Positions 17,731 to 26,732 of a stretch of DNA of 64,000 nt are shown here, in pieces. Numbering within the stretch: position 1 is the first letter of the stretch; the number at the start of each line of letters is the position of its first letter. The position numbers and the translations under genes were made by a program. Origin of the DNA: Muribaculaceae bacterium Zag1 (lineage in GTDB: Bacteria; Bacteroidota; Bacteroidia; Bacteroidales; Muribaculaceae); assembly GCA_002633115.1 (NCBI GenBank), contig NWBJ01000136.1, positions 113,530 through 177,529 of the forward strand. The letters run 5' to 3'. A model generated the notes under the pieces. The model made no database searches. It was not told the origin of the DNA and was given only the letters and a program-made list of their open reading frames with translations.

Positions 17731-17760
17731 CAAAGTTAAAGAGTTCCCCCTGTCTTACAA
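17731..17760 (-). promoter_or_regulatory. Promoter of the T9SS-tailed protein gene
   Basis: Minus strand: TTG (17760-17758), 19 bp, TAACTTTG (17738-17731). Confidence 0.7.
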
Positions 17761-17848
17761 TTTAGATTTTTAAAGAAATTATGGATGGACGTAAACTATG
17801 ACATAAAAAATTTTTTGTCCTATTTGGCTACTAACAAAAAATAATTCC

Positions 17849-17856
17849 TATATTTG
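17849..17856 (+). promoter_or_regulatory. -7 element of the Crp/Fnr-PAS unit
   Basis: TATATTTG, 23 bp before the ATG at 17880. A TTTG at 17823-17826 lies 22 bp upstream, slightly long for a -33 box. Confidence 0.55.
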
Positions 17857-17879
17857 CACCACTAAATCCCATTTATGTG

Positions 17880-18518
17880 ATGTATGACTTTACTCCATTG
17901 ATAAAACAATTGCAAAGGCAGACTCCCGTACTCCCTCCAGAAGAACTATTATTAGAATTCTTGAACTCAGGTGTCATGAAAACCTATGCTCCTGATGAGG
18001 CCATTATAGAAGCTGGAGACTTAAACCGATCCGTTTATCTCATAGTCGAGGGATTGTATAGGCTCGGTTGGGAGGATGGAGAGAGGGAGGTCACTTATGG
18101 CTTTGGCAGCATAGGCACGATGTTTCTCTCGCCTAAAGGTTTTGTTGCGAGTGAGGAGTCATGTTGGTTTATGCGCGCTTGCACCGAGACGCGCTTGCTC
18201 AAATGGACCAATGAGCAATTTATGTCGTGGTTGCTCAAGTCTCATGAAATTTGCCTATGGGCATTCAATATGGCAATGCATCAATTCTATTGCAGCGAAA
18301 TAAAAACGGATGTTATAAAAGGGTCAGCCAGACAGAGATTGGAGGCTCTGAGTGAAAAGGAAAGCCGAGGGCGTCTGCACACCTTCTCTAAATATCCTGA
18401 CCTGTTGCAACACATTTCCTCACAGACCCTGGCAACATACTTGGGGATTGCTCCTACCTATTTGTCTACGTTGCGCAAAAATAGGATGGAGGAGGAAAAG
18501 AAAGGTGAAGAGTGTTGA
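17880..18518 (+). CDS. Crp/Fnr-family transcriptional regulator
   Basis: A 212-residue protein (a GTG one codon earlier is possible; the ATG at 17880 is preferred). N-terminal cyclic-nucleotide-binding beta-barrel fold (MKTYAPDEAIIEAGDLNRSVYLIVEGLYRLGW...FGSIGTMFLSPKGF), dimerisation helix, and a C-terminal HTH with the Bacteroidetes-typical recognition segment QTLATYLGIAPTYLSTLRK. The RxxS phosphate-binding motif of true cAMP receptors is not visible, so the ligand is unknown. A PAS protein gene follows 30 bp downstream on the same strand, suggesting a linked sensor. Confidence 0.88.
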   Translation: MYDFTPLIKQLQRQTPVLPPEELLLEFLNSGVMKTYAPDEAIIEAGDLNRSVYLIVEGLYRLGWEDGEREVTYGFGSIGTMFLSPKGFVASEESCWFMRACTETRLLKWTNEQFMSWLLKSHEICLWAFNMAMHQFYCSEIKTDVIKGSARQRLEALSEKESRGRLHTFSKYPDLLQHISSQTLATYLGIAPTYLSTLRKNRMEEEKKGEEC

Positions 18519-18548
18519 TTTGAAAAAGTAATCAGTAAAAGAGAATTT

Positions 18549-18929
18549 ATGGAGACAATACCAGAGGAATACACGGTGCCGGCACAGGCGAGGGATTGGA
18601 TGCAGTGCATCGGTTGTGCTGTGACGATTTGCGACAGCGAGGGAGTAATCCTGTATATGAATGACCGCGCTCGCGCCACATATCGCAAGCACGGCAATCT
18701 GATAGGCGCAAGCCTGTATGACTGCCATGCCGAGAGATCGACGGGGAAAATACGCCGCTTGCTCGCCACAGGCGAGACTAACACCTACACCGTGCTGAAG
18801 CACGGCATACATAAGCTCATCTTCCAATCGCCATGGCGCAGAGATGGAGAGATTGCGGGATTGGTGGAGATATCCATCCCGCTGCCAGAGAATATGCCGC
18901 ATTACGATAGGGATGCTGAGAATAAATGA
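18549..18929 (+). CDS. Single-domain PAS sensor protein
   Basis: A 126-residue protein that is one PAS domain. WMQCIGCAVTICDSEGVILYMNDRARATYRKHGNLIGASLYDCHAERSTGKIRRLLATGETNTYTVLKHGIHKLIFQSPWRRDGEIAGLVEISI follows the PAS order of strands. The motif LYDCH just before the helix is typical of PAS_10-like proteins. No output domain, so it must act through a partner; the Crp/Fnr regulator directly upstream is the obvious candidate. A bidirectional terminator begins 3 bp after its stop. Confidence 0.82.
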   Translation: METIPEEYTVPAQARDWMQCIGCAVTICDSEGVILYMNDRARATYRKHGNLIGASLYDCHAERSTGKIRRLLATGETNTYTVLKHGIHKLIFQSPWRRDGEIAGLVEISIPLPENMPHYDRDAENK

Positions 18930-18932
18930 AAC

Positions 18933-18971
18933 AAAAATCCCCGCTGCGAGATAGTCGCAGCGGGGATTTTT
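18933..18971. terminator. Bidirectional intrinsic terminator
   Basis: AAAAATCCCCGCTGCGA (18933-18949), 5-bp loop, TCGCAGCGGGGATTTTT (18955-18971): a GC-rich stem with A/T tracts on both sides. It separates the PAS gene (+) from the 3' end of the nuo/atp operon (-). Confidence 0.9.
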
Positions 18972-18988
18972 ATCCGGTAGGGTAGGGA

Positions 18989-20455
18989 TTAGACGAAGAG
19001 GGAGGCGATGGGAGCGGTGATCTCGAGGAGCCAGTTGTAGATGGGGCTTACGAGACCGAGGAAGACGATGCCGGCCACGGTGATCCAAAGGCCCAGACGC
19101 TCGCTGCAAGCTGAGCGGAAAGTCGGGATGACACACTCCTCATTGCTGATAAACATTGCCTTGACCACAAGCAGGTAGTAGTAGAGCGACACGATGGTGT
19201 TGATCAATGCGATGCCCACCAAGAAGTAGATGGCCACGGTGCCCACTGCCAAAGCTCCGGTGAAGATGAAGAACTTGGAGAAGAATCCGGCGAACGGCGG
19301 AATACCTGCCAGCGAGAACATTGCCAGCATCATCACCACCGATAGGCGAGGATTGGTCTTGTACAGGCCGTTGTAATCCTCCATGCTCACTCGGCCAGTA
19401 GCATTTTCGATAGCGCCAATCACACCGAAAGCGGCGAGGTTGGAGCAGATGTAAACCAAGATGTAGTACATCATTGCAGCGGTGCCCATGGTATTGTCGG
19501 CAATCACACCCAGCATGATGTAGCCAGCTTGCGAGATTGACGAGAAGGCCAGGAACCGCTTCATATTCTTCTGGCGGATAGCGAAGAGGTTGCCAATGGT
19601 GATGGTCAGGATAATCAGCACGTAGAGCATCCAGCTCCAAATGTGCTCATACACTGCGCCAAACACTTGGGCCATAATCACCAGGAAGGCGAATGCGGCT
19701 GCGCCCTTAGAAATCACCGACAGATAAGAGGTGACCGAGGTGGGGGCGCCTTGGTATACGTCGGCAGTCCACAGATGGAAAGGCACCAATGACAACTTGA
19801 AGCCCATGCCGGCAATCACGAATGCGATGGCGATGCAGAGCATAGTGCTGTGCTGGCCGATGATGGCATAACCGATGGTGTTGAAGTAGAGCGAGCCCGA
19901 CAGAGCGTAGACAAACGACAGACCCATCATGAACACTGCCGATGAGAACACGGCGGTCAGAATGTACTTGACGGCTGCCTCGTGGCTCTCATAGCGATTC
20001 TTGTCAAATGCCACCATTGCTGCCAGGGGCAGAGAGGCGCTCTCAAGACCGATGATAAAGAGCAGGAAGTGTCGAGCCGAAATCATCAGATACATGCCAA
20101 ACAGGGTGACAAGCAACAGCTCGTAGAACTCGCCTCGGCGCATAATCATTAATTCGCCATTGGCCCATTTGATCGACTGTATCAGCACGATCACCACGCC
20201 AATGTTGAGAATGTTTTTGATGGCCGTCATCACAGGCGAGGTGGCATACATGCCAGCAAACGCTGTGACATCGGGCGAACCGAGGAAGCATGTGAAGAAT
20301 CCAGCCACCGTCAGCACCAGCATCAGCAGGGAAGCCACGATGGGCAGACCCTTGCCGGCGCGCTGCGGCAGGAAGGTATCATACAAGAAGACTAACAGGA
20401 ATACGATTAGCAATCCTATTTCTTGCTTCATTGCCAAAAATTGAGAGTAATCCAT
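18989..20455 (-). CDS. nuoN: NADH:quinone oxidoreductase subunit N
   Basis: A 488-residue antiporter-like membrane subunit of complex I with about 14 hydrophobic segments. The family block GMGFKLSLVPFHLWTADVYQGAPTSVTSYLSVISKGAA includes the conserved Lys in the discontinuous helix, and KRFLAFSSISQAGYIMLG carries a further conserved Lys. It contributes to proton pumping in the distal membrane arm. It is the last gene of the 17.6-kb nuo/atp locus, ending 18 bp from a bidirectional terminator. The nuoM stop lies 15 bp upstream. Confidence 0.96.
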   Translation of the reverse strand: MDYSQFLAMKQEIGLLIVFLLVFLYDTFLPQRAGKGLPIVASLLMLVLTVAGFFTCFLGSPDVTAFAGMYATSPVMTAIKNILNIGVVIVLIQSIKWANGELMIMRRGEFYELLLVTLFGMYLMISARHFLLFIIGLESASLPLAAMVAFDKNRYESHEAAVKYILTAVFSSAVFMMGLSFVYALSGSLYFNTIGYAIIGQHSTMLCIAIAFVIAGMGFKLSLVPFHLWTADVYQGAPTSVTSYLSVISKGAAAFAFLVIMAQVFGAVYEHIWSWMLYVLIILTITIGNLFAIRQKNMKRFLAFSSISQAGYIMLGVIADNTMGTAAMMYYILVYICSNLAAFGVIGAIENATGRVSMEDYNGLYKTNPRLSVVMMLAMFSLAGIPPFAGFFSKFFIFTGALAVGTVAIYFLVGIALINTIVSLYYYLLVVKAMFISNEECVIPTFRSACSERLGLWITVAGIVFLGLVSPIYNWLLEITAPIASLFV

Positions 20456-20470
20456 TTCGTATTAATCTTT

Positions 20471-21973
20471 TTAGTTGAGACCGAGAACAGCGAAGATCGC
20501 GGGCGAGAATGTGAACTTGATAAGATTTACAAAGAAGTTGGGGAAACAGCCGATGAGCGCTACGCCAAGAATCAAGGTGACAGTCGACAGACGCTCCCAC
20601 CACACAGCGTCGGTGAGCTTGCGGTGATGGTCGTCCTGGACAGGGCCGAAGAGCAGCTTGCCCACAACGCGCAGGATGTAGACGGCCGTGATAACGATCG
20701 AGCAGCAAGCGGCGATGGTGAACACGCGGTGGAATGCATCAGCATGCTCCCACGAGCCAACGAATATCGTCATCTCAGATACGAAACCGCTGAGGCCCGG
20801 CAGACCGAGCGATGCCATACCGGCAATCACATAGCACACTGACAAGTAGGGCATGATCTGCATCAGACCTCCCATCTCGCGGATATCGCGAGTATGGGTG
20901 CGGCCGTAAATCATACCGATCAGGGCGAAGAAGAGGGCTGTCATCAGACCGTGAGAGAGCATCTGCATGATGGCGCCGGTCATTGCGGTGGTGTTGAGCA
21001 TCAGGATAGCGAAGAGCACCAGGCCGCAGTGAGACACCGACGAATAAGCATTGATGTACTTGAGGTCGGTCTGCACGCAAGCGCTGAATGCGCCATAGAC
21101 CACCGAGATACCCGTTAGGATAAGGAATATCCAAGCCAGCTCATTGGCTGCGTAGGGCATCAGATAGATGGCCACGCGGAAGCAACCGTAACCGCCAAGC
21201 TTCATCAGCACACCGGCGTGGAGCATCGACACTGCTGTGGGGGCCGATGCGTGACCATCGGGGCTCCATGTGTGGAACGGGAACATAGCACCCAGCACGC
21301 CGAAACCGACAAAGGTGACGATGAAGAGGAAGCGCTGCCAGTCATGGTCGATAGCATCGGCCTGAGCAATCTGCAGCAGGTTCCAAGTGTGCACGCCGTC
21401 AACGCTTGAGTGGTAGTAGATGCCGATGAGGCCGAGCATCAGGAAGGCCGAACCGCCCATCAGCATCAGCGTAAGCTTCATGGCCGAGTATTCCTTGCGG
21501 CCCGAGCCCCATACGCCGATCAGCAGGTACATCGGGATAAGAGCCACCTCGTAGAACATGAACATTGTGAACAAGTCGATCGAGATGAAGAAGCCGAACA
21601 CGCCAGTGGAGAGCAGAATCAGCCAGAGGAAAAATTCCTTGGGCATGTCAATCTTCCACGAAGCGAATGAGCCGGCAAATACGATGATTGACGAGAGCAT
21701 CAGCATCGCTATCGAGATGCCGTCGACACCGACGGCCAGGTTGATGTTGAGCGGTGCAAACCACTCCCAAGAGCCGCAGAAGAGCATCGGAGCATCTTCG
21801 CCAGCGGCACGCATAGCCAAATATTCGCATAGCACCCATGTGGATAGTCCAATCAGGCAGCATGAACCAATCACAGCCACGGCGCGTATCTGCTTCACGT
21901 TTTGGCAAAGGGCAAGACCCGCGAGCATTACCACGGGTATCACCACAAAGTATATCAAAAGATTTTCAAACAT
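20471..21973 (-). CDS. nuoM: NADH:quinone oxidoreductase subunit M
   Basis: A 500-residue complex I antiporter-like subunit. The conserved Glu of helix 5 lies in MFMFYEVALIPMYLLIGVWG. The proton-channel Lys block is GVLGAMFPFHTWSPDGHASAPTAVSMLHAGVLMKLGGYG. KYINAYSSVSHCG carries the third conserved Lys. It sits between NuoL and NuoN in the membrane arm and in the gene order (35 bp after nuoL, 15 bp before nuoN). Nothing missing or unusual. Confidence 0.96.
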   Translation of the reverse strand: MFENLLIYFVVIPVVMLAGLALCQNVKQIRAVAVIGSCCLIGLSTWVLCEYLAMRAAGEDAPMLFCGSWEWFAPLNINLAVGVDGISIAMLMLSSIIVFAGSFASWKIDMPKEFFLWLILLSTGVFGFFISIDLFTMFMFYEVALIPMYLLIGVWGSGRKEYSAMKLTLMLMGGSAFLMLGLIGIYYHSSVDGVHTWNLLQIAQADAIDHDWQRFLFIVTFVGFGVLGAMFPFHTWSPDGHASAPTAVSMLHAGVLMKLGGYGCFRVAIYLMPYAANELAWIFLILTGISVVYGAFSACVQTDLKYINAYSSVSHCGLVLFAILMLNTTAMTGAIMQMLSHGLMTALFFALIGMIYGRTHTRDIREMGGLMQIMPYLSVCYVIAGMASLGLPGLSGFVSEMTIFVGSWEHADAFHRVFTIAACCSIVITAVYILRVVGKLLFGPVQDDHHRKLTDAVWWERLSTVTLILGVALIGCFPNFFVNLIKFTFSPAIFAVLGLN

Positions 21974-22008
21974 TGCAAAAACTGATTTTAATGATTAGCA
22001 CCAGTGGA

Positions 22009-23949
22009 TTAGCCCAGGAGGAACAATACCCCGATTGCGCCGAGTATCAACGCGCCAATCAGATAAATCCACACATACATTTGCACCTGACCCGATTGCA
22101 ATCCGCGGATAGCGTAAGAGCACTTGTTGGTGACGATGGCGAAGCCATTCATCGTGCCATCAATGATATGACGGTCGAACCAAGCGATGGGGCGGCAGAT
22201 GCCGTTGAAGATAATCTTGTGGGTGACAAACATGTAGAGCTCATCCCAGTAGAAGCGGTGGTAGCACCAGTCCCAGAGGCGAGGCAGCATGTTCTTCATC
22301 TTCACAGGCAGGTCATTCTCCTTGAAGTACATCTTCCAAGCGATGAAGATAGCGCACAGAGCGATACCAACGCTCGACAGAGCGATGCCAAGCTCGATAT
22401 GGATATCGTAAGGCATGCGGTTCCAGCTCACAAAGTGGCCGAAGTGGAGGAAACCGCAGCAGCAGCTCACGGCAGCCAGGAAAATCAGAGGTATGCGCAT
22501 TGGCAGCGGAGCCTCGTGAGGCACGTGGCCGTGGTGAATGGGGTGCTCTTTCCACCAGAAGATGAGGAAGTACATACGGAACATGTAGAATGCGGTCAAG
22601 GCAGCTACCATCGACATCCAAGCGCCTACCATCGGACTCCAGCTGTAGCAAGCGGCCAGGATTTCGTCCTTTGAGAAGAATCCCGAGAATGGCCAGATGC
22701 CGGCGATTGCCAAGCAGCCGATGAGGCAGGTGATGTGGGTGACGGGCATATAGCGCCACATGCCGTGCATGTGAGTGTAGTCGTTGCTGTGCACCGCATG
22801 GATCAGGGCGCCGGCGCAGAGGAAGAGCAGAGCCTTGAACATTGCGTGGGTGAACAAGTGGAACATCGAAGCCATATAGCCAACGCCGTGGTGCAGGATG
22901 ATGCCCTCGCCCTCAGAGGCAACGCCGAGCGATACCATCATGAACGCGATCTGAGAGATGGTCGAGAAGGCAAGGATGCGCTTGATGTCGATCTGGGTGC
23001 AAGCCACCATGGCAGCGTAGAAGGCGGTGATTGCGCCGACCACTACTATAAATGTCGAGGCGTTCCACTCAAGAGCATAGAGCGGGAACATGCGAGCCAC
23101 CAAGTAGACACCGGCCACAACCATTGTAGCAGCGTGGATCAGGGCCGATACCGGGGTGGGACCCTCCATAGCATCGGGCAGCCAGATGTGGAGAGGCATC
23201 ATTGCCGACTTACCCATACCGCCGACGAAGATAAGGATCAGAGCCCATGTGAGCAGCGAGCACCCCATGAAGGTTGCGCCCTCAAAGCACATCAGCACAC
23301 CGCCAGGATTGTTGGTCATGTCGATGAAGTTGAATGTCTGGGTATAGTAGCTCAGAATCAAGATGCCGAGCAGGAAGCCGAGGTCGGCAAAGCGGGTCAC
23401 GATGAATGCCTTCTTTGAGGCCGATACAGCCGAGTGCTTGGTGTAGTAGAAACCGATGAGCAGATAAGAAGATGCGCCCACGAGCTCCCAGAAGATGTAC
23501 ATTTGGAAGATGTTGGTGGCCACTACCAGGCCGAGCATCGAGAAGGTGAAGAGGGCGAGGAAAGCGTAATAGCGCTGGAAACCTTTTTCACCCTCCATGT
23601 AGCCCAGCGAGTAGATGTGCACCATAAATGATATGGTAGTGATCACAATCAGCAGCAGGGCCGAAATGGGGTCGAGCAGGAATCCGAGCTTGATTACGAG
23701 ATAGTCGGTGAATTGCAACCAAGTCTGGTTGAAAATCACCACTTGCAGACGCTCGCCAGCGGCGCTGGTGAACTCAGGATTGTAGTAGTAAGTAAGAGCC
23801 GTGATATAGGCGAGCACGGTGGTTGTGCCCATGCCCAGGCAGCCGAGCCAGCCGGCCAGCTTGTGGCTCATCTTGCAGCCCGCAAGTCCCAGGAAGAGGA
23901 ACATAAACAAGGGCAGCACGAGAATCAGAAGGGGAATTACTATGCTCAT
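22009..23949 (-). CDS. nuoL: NADH:quinone oxidoreductase subunit L
   Basis: A 646-residue antiporter-like subunit, the distal pump of complex I. FWELVGASSYLLIGFYYTKHSA carries the conserved helix-5 Glu. GGMGKSAMMPLHIWLPDAMEGPTPVSALIHAATMVVAGVYL carries the channel Lys and His residues. The long C-terminal lateral helix expected for NuoL is consistent with the extra about 130 residues and final hydrophobic segment (VQMYVWIYLIGALILGAIGVLFLLG). Starts 5 bp after nuoK. Confidence 0.96.
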   Translation of the reverse strand: MSIVIPLLILVLPLFMFLFLGLAGCKMSHKLAGWLGCLGMGTTTVLAYITALTYYYNPEFTSAAGERLQVVIFNQTWLQFTDYLVIKLGFLLDPISALLLIVITTISFMVHIYSLGYMEGEKGFQRYYAFLALFTFSMLGLVVATNIFQMYIFWELVGASSYLLIGFYYTKHSAVSASKKAFIVTRFADLGFLLGILILSYYTQTFNFIDMTNNPGGVLMCFEGATFMGCSLLTWALILIFVGGMGKSAMMPLHIWLPDAMEGPTPVSALIHAATMVVAGVYLVARMFPLYALEWNASTFIVVVGAITAFYAAMVACTQIDIKRILAFSTISQIAFMMVSLGVASEGEGIILHHGVGYMASMFHLFTHAMFKALLFLCAGALIHAVHSNDYTHMHGMWRYMPVTHITCLIGCLAIAGIWPFSGFFSKDEILAACYSWSPMVGAWMSMVAALTAFYMFRMYFLIFWWKEHPIHHGHVPHEAPLPMRIPLIFLAAVSCCCGFLHFGHFVSWNRMPYDIHIELGIALSSVGIALCAIFIAWKMYFKENDLPVKMKNMLPRLWDWCYHRFYWDELYMFVTHKIIFNGICRPIAWFDRHIIDGTMNGFAIVTNKCSYAIRGLQSGQVQMYVWIYLIGALILGAIGVLFLLG

Positions 23950-23954
23950 GGCTC

Positions 23955-24266
23955 TTAGAGTTTCATTTTGTCAAGGCCCTGGACATCAACATTGCGGGTG
24001 ACGCGGAATATGTTGATGATGATTGCGATGGCCAAGGCGGTCTCAGCGGCTGCAATGGCGATGGCGAAGAGGGTGAAGAACATGCCCTCCATGTGGCCTG
24101 GATACAAATAGCGGTTGAACAATGCGAAATTGATATCGACGGCGTTGAGCATCAACTCAAGCGAAATCAATATGGCAATCATATTCTTGCGGGTGATGAA
24201 GCCATACACTCCGCAGCAGAACATGACCAGCGATGGTACAAGCCAGAAAATTAGTGTGACATCCAT
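23955..24266 (-). CDS. nuoK: NADH:quinone oxidoreductase subunit K
   Basis: A 103-residue protein with three transmembrane helices, the normal NuoK size. It keeps the two buried Glu residues of the family (ISLELMLNAVDINF and AAAETALAIAI), which form part of the proton path at the NuoK/NuoN boundary. 10 bp after nuoJ, 5 bp before nuoL, so co-transcribed. Confidence 0.96.
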   Translation of the reverse strand: MDVTLIFWLVPSLVMFCCGVYGFITRKNMIAILISLELMLNAVDINFALFNRYLYPGHMEGMFFTLFAIAIAAAETALAIAIIINIFRVTRNVDVQGLDKMKL

Positions 24267-24276
24267 AGCGAGGCTC

Positions 24277-24789
24277 TTAACGTTTGCGGGCGATTGCTAC
24301 GCCACCGATTATACATGCAAGCAGCAACACACTCACTGCCTCGAATGGCAGCAGATATTGGTCGATGCCCGAGCCCATGAGGGTCTCGCCTACTTCATCC
24401 ATTGTCTGCGGGTCCATGGCCGGGAGCTTGGCGTAATTGATCGAGCGGGCAAACAGCGAATAGCCGGTCCAGCCCAGCATTGCCAATGCCGCTACCAACC
24501 CCAGGAAGCGCGACTTGGATGTTAGTTTCTCGGAATTGTCGCCGGGACGGCTCGTCAGCAGCACAGCGAAGACGAACAGCACCACAATGCCGCCGGCGTA
24601 AACGGCAATCTGCACCGCGCCCAGGAATTCGTAGCCGAGCATGAAATAGAGGGCAGCGGCGCCGAATAGGGTGAAGAGCAGATACGTAGCCGCGCGCAGG
24701 ATCTTGCGAGTGGTGACAGCGAGTACCGAGCAGATGACCATCACCAGGGTGATGATCACATACATGATGATACTTCCAACTGAATTCAT
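24277..24789 (-). CDS. nuoJ: NADH:quinone oxidoreductase subunit J
   Basis: A 170-residue membrane subunit with five hydrophobic segments. The conserved stretch ATYLLFTLFGAAALYFMLGYEFLGAVQIAVYAGGIVVLFVFAVLL includes the pi-bulge region thought to couple quinone chemistry to pumping. Ends normally; preceded 27 bp upstream by nuoI with its unusual tail. Confidence 0.95.
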   Translation of the reverse strand: MNSVGSIIMYVIITLVMVICSVLAVTTRKILRAATYLLFTLFGAAALYFMLGYEFLGAVQIAVYAGGIVVLFVFAVLLTSRPGDNSEKLTSKSRFLGLVAALAMLGWTGYSLFARSINYAKLPAMDPQTMDEVGETLMGSGIDQYLLPFEAVSVLLLACIIGGVAIARKR

Positions 24790-24816
24790 ATATCTTTTGG
24801 TTTATTATTTGCTGGT

Positions 24817-25701
24817 TTACTTTTGAGCGTCGCGAGCGGCTTTGGCGCGCAGTGCGGCTTCAATCTTTTCGAGTTTAGCCTGAGCGGCAGCCTTCTCCTC
24901 GGGGGTGGTAGCGGCGTCAACCTTAGCCTTGGCAGCATCGATAGCGGCTTGAGCCTTGGCGTCAAGCTGCGGAGCAGCCGGGGCTGAGGCTGCTGCAGCG
25001 GCCTCCTTGGCGGCTTTGGCCTTGAGGGCAGCCTCGAGCTTGTCATACTTGGCTTGAGCTGCAGCCTTCTCTTCATCTGTGGTGGCAGCGGCAATCTTAG
25101 CCTTGAGGCCATCGAGAGCGGCTTGGCTCTTTGGGTCGAGCTTGAGCGGAGCGGCGGGCGCGGCAGCGGCAGCCTTGGCGGCAGCGGCCTTGGCGGCTTT
25201 CTCAGCCTCGTACTTGGCTCGCTGTTCGGGCGTAGGCTCTGGCTCGGGCTTTTCGGGTAGGTAATTGAGTTTCTTCAGCAGCTTTGAGCGGGTGAAGACA
25301 GCTTGCTCAAAGTCGTTTGAGAAGTCAAGCGCGTTGGTTGGGCAATTAGTGGCGCAGAGCTGGCAGAATGTGCAGCTGCCCAGGTCATAGAGATATTTGT
25401 CGAGTTTCTTTTTCTTCTTGCCGTCCCAGGTCTCCACCATCTTGGTCTCGAGGGCGATCGTGCCATTGGGGCATACGCGTTCGCAGGTGCCGCAAGCGAT
25501 GCATTTGTGGTTTCCATCCTTGTCGTAGATGAGCCGGAGCTCGGCGCGGAAGCGCTTTGAGGGGTGCACCTTGTCGCGATCCTCGGGATAGAACTCGGTG
25601 ATTTTGGGGGTTACAAGCTCTTTGCCTGTCACGCTCAAGCCTTGCAGCAGGCTTGAGATGCCAGAGCCCAGAGATTTGAAGTAATCTTTTACGCTACCCA
25701 T
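24817..25701 (-). CDS. nuoI: NADH:quinone oxidoreductase subunit I with a repeated Ala/Lys-rich C-terminal extension
   Basis: A 294-residue protein. Residues 1-150 are a normal NuoI with two [4Fe-4S] sites, C67-x2-C70-x2-C73-x3-C77 (CIACGTCERVCP) and C110-x2-C113-x2-C116-x3-C120 (CTFCQLCATNCP). They pass electrons from the peripheral arm toward NuoB. Residues 151-294 are an added tail: a Pro/Glu linker, then two copies of an about 46-residue Ala/Lys/Glu-rich helical unit with a 58-residue period (LDPKSQAALDGLKAKIAAATT... and LDAKAQAAIDAAKAKVDAATT...). The usual NuoI is about 150-180 residues. It lies 60 bp after atpG, so it restarts the nuo part of the locus. Confidence 0.95.
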   Translation of the reverse strand: MGSVKDYFKSLGSGISSLLQGLSVTGKELVTPKITEFYPEDRDKVHPSKRFRAELRLIYDKDGNHKCIACGTCERVCPNGTIALETKMVETWDGKKKKKLDKYLYDLGSCTFCQLCATNCPTNALDFSNDFEQAVFTRSKLLKKLNYLPEKPEPEPTPEQRAKYEAEKAAKAAAAKAAAAAPAAPLKLDPKSQAALDGLKAKIAAATTDEEKAAAQAKYDKLEAALKAKAAKEAAAAASAPAAPQLDAKAQAAIDAAKAKVDAATTPEEKAAAQAKLEKIEAALRAKAARDAQK

Positions 25702-25761
25702 TTTGTGAGAGTAAAAATGTATTGAGAAATTTGTATTGTTTCCGATTCCGGGGTGGGGGCG

Positions 25762-26646
25762 TCAGTCGCGCACTTGGCCTCCCACGATGTCGAGCAATTC
25801 GTTGGTGATGCCTTGCTGGCGCAGCTTGTTGTATTCAAGCTGCAGCTGCTCGAGCAGCTTTTTGGCATTGTCGTTGGCACTTTGCATTGCCATCACGCGA
25901 GCTGCCTGCTCTGAGGCGCGGTTCTCGCAGAACACCTCTTGCAGCGTTGACAGCAGGAACATTGGCAGCACGGCGCGGAAAATGGCCTCAGGGTTAGGCT
26001 CAAAGATATAGGGCCTGACCGTAGCCTTAGGTTTGTCAGAGGCGAACATTTCGGTCGAGATGGGCAGAATCTGCTCGGCCTTGGGGCGCTGGCGGCTCAG
26101 GGAGATGAAGTTCATGTAGTCGAGGTCGACACGCTGCACATTGTGCTGGGTGAACTCCTCGACCAGAGCCTTGCCAAAGTCGGTGACGGCTTGACCGTCG
26201 CTCTTTGAGTTGACGCTCAGGCCCGAGCGCACGATGGTGTTGGCATCGGCCAGCTTGAGCATAGCCTTCTCCATGCGCTTGCCTATTGGGTAGATCTCAA
26301 TCTTGAGGCCCAAGCCGTATTGCTCGCGCAGCTCTTGGATGTGCGAGCGCACATCCTTGGCGAGGTTGGCGTTGAAAGCGCCGCATAGGCCGTCGTCGCT
26401 GCCAAAGGCGACGATGGCCACTTTCTCGACAGGTGTCACCTCGGTGAGTGGGGAGGTGAATTCGGCGTCAGAGCTGAGCAGATTGGCAATGATTGTGTCA
26501 ATCTGTCGGCGGAAGGGCACCAGCTTGCGCAATTCGCCTTCTGCCTTGTGCATCTTTGCCGATGAAATCATCTTCATGGCCCCCGTAATCTTTTCTGTCG
26601 AGGCTACCGATCCGATGCGTCCTTTGAGTTCCCTTAGTGTTGCCAT
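25762..26646 (-). CDS. atpG: ATP synthase F1 gamma subunit
   Basis: A 294-residue rotor-shaft subunit. N-terminal helix MATLRELKGRIGSVASTEKITGAMKMISSAKMHKAE and C-terminal helix SANDNAKKLLEQLQLEYNKLRQQGITNELLDIVGGQVRD form the coiled coil inside the alpha3beta3 ring. Last gene of the embedded atp cluster. An 86-bp gap with a perfect GC-rich palindrome separates it from atpA; nuoI follows 60 bp downstream. Confidence 0.96.
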   Translation of the reverse strand: MATLRELKGRIGSVASTEKITGAMKMISSAKMHKAEGELRKLVPFRRQIDTIIANLLSSDAEFTSPLTEVTPVEKVAIVAFGSDDGLCGAFNANLAKDVRSHIQELREQYGLGLKIEIYPIGKRMEKAMLKLADANTIVRSGLSVNSKSDGQAVTDFGKALVEEFTQHNVQRVDLDYMNFISLSRQRPKAEQILPISTEMFASDKPKATVRPYIFEPNPEAIFRAVLPMFLLSTLQEVFCENRASEQAARVMAMQSANDNAKKLLEQLQLEYNKLRQQGITNELLDIVGGQVRD

Positions 26647-26692
26647 GAGGTGACGTTGGTTGGTTTGTTGGTTTTAATTGGCATTTTGTTTG

Positions 26693-26725
26693 ATTTGCCG
26701 GCGCGGCCAGGCCGCGCCGGCAAAT
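26693..26725. repeat. 33-bp perfect GC-rich palindrome between atpA and atpG
   Basis: ATTTGCCGGCGCGGCC - A - GGCCGCGCCGGCAAAT, 16-1-16, with no T tract after it. As RNA it would be a very stable intra-operon hairpin, 7 bp after the atpA stop. It could protect the upstream message or tune gamma-subunit stoichiometry. Confidence 0.9.
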
Positions 26726-26732
26726 TGATAAA

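Noticed and set aside
18420..19136. 238-codon minus-strand frame
   Set aside because: Overlaps the Crp/Fnr and PAS genes and the terminator; no protein-like pattern.
21838..23958. Several long plus-strand frames (up to 278 codons)
   Set aside because: Antisense to nuoM and nuoL; no promoter or family.
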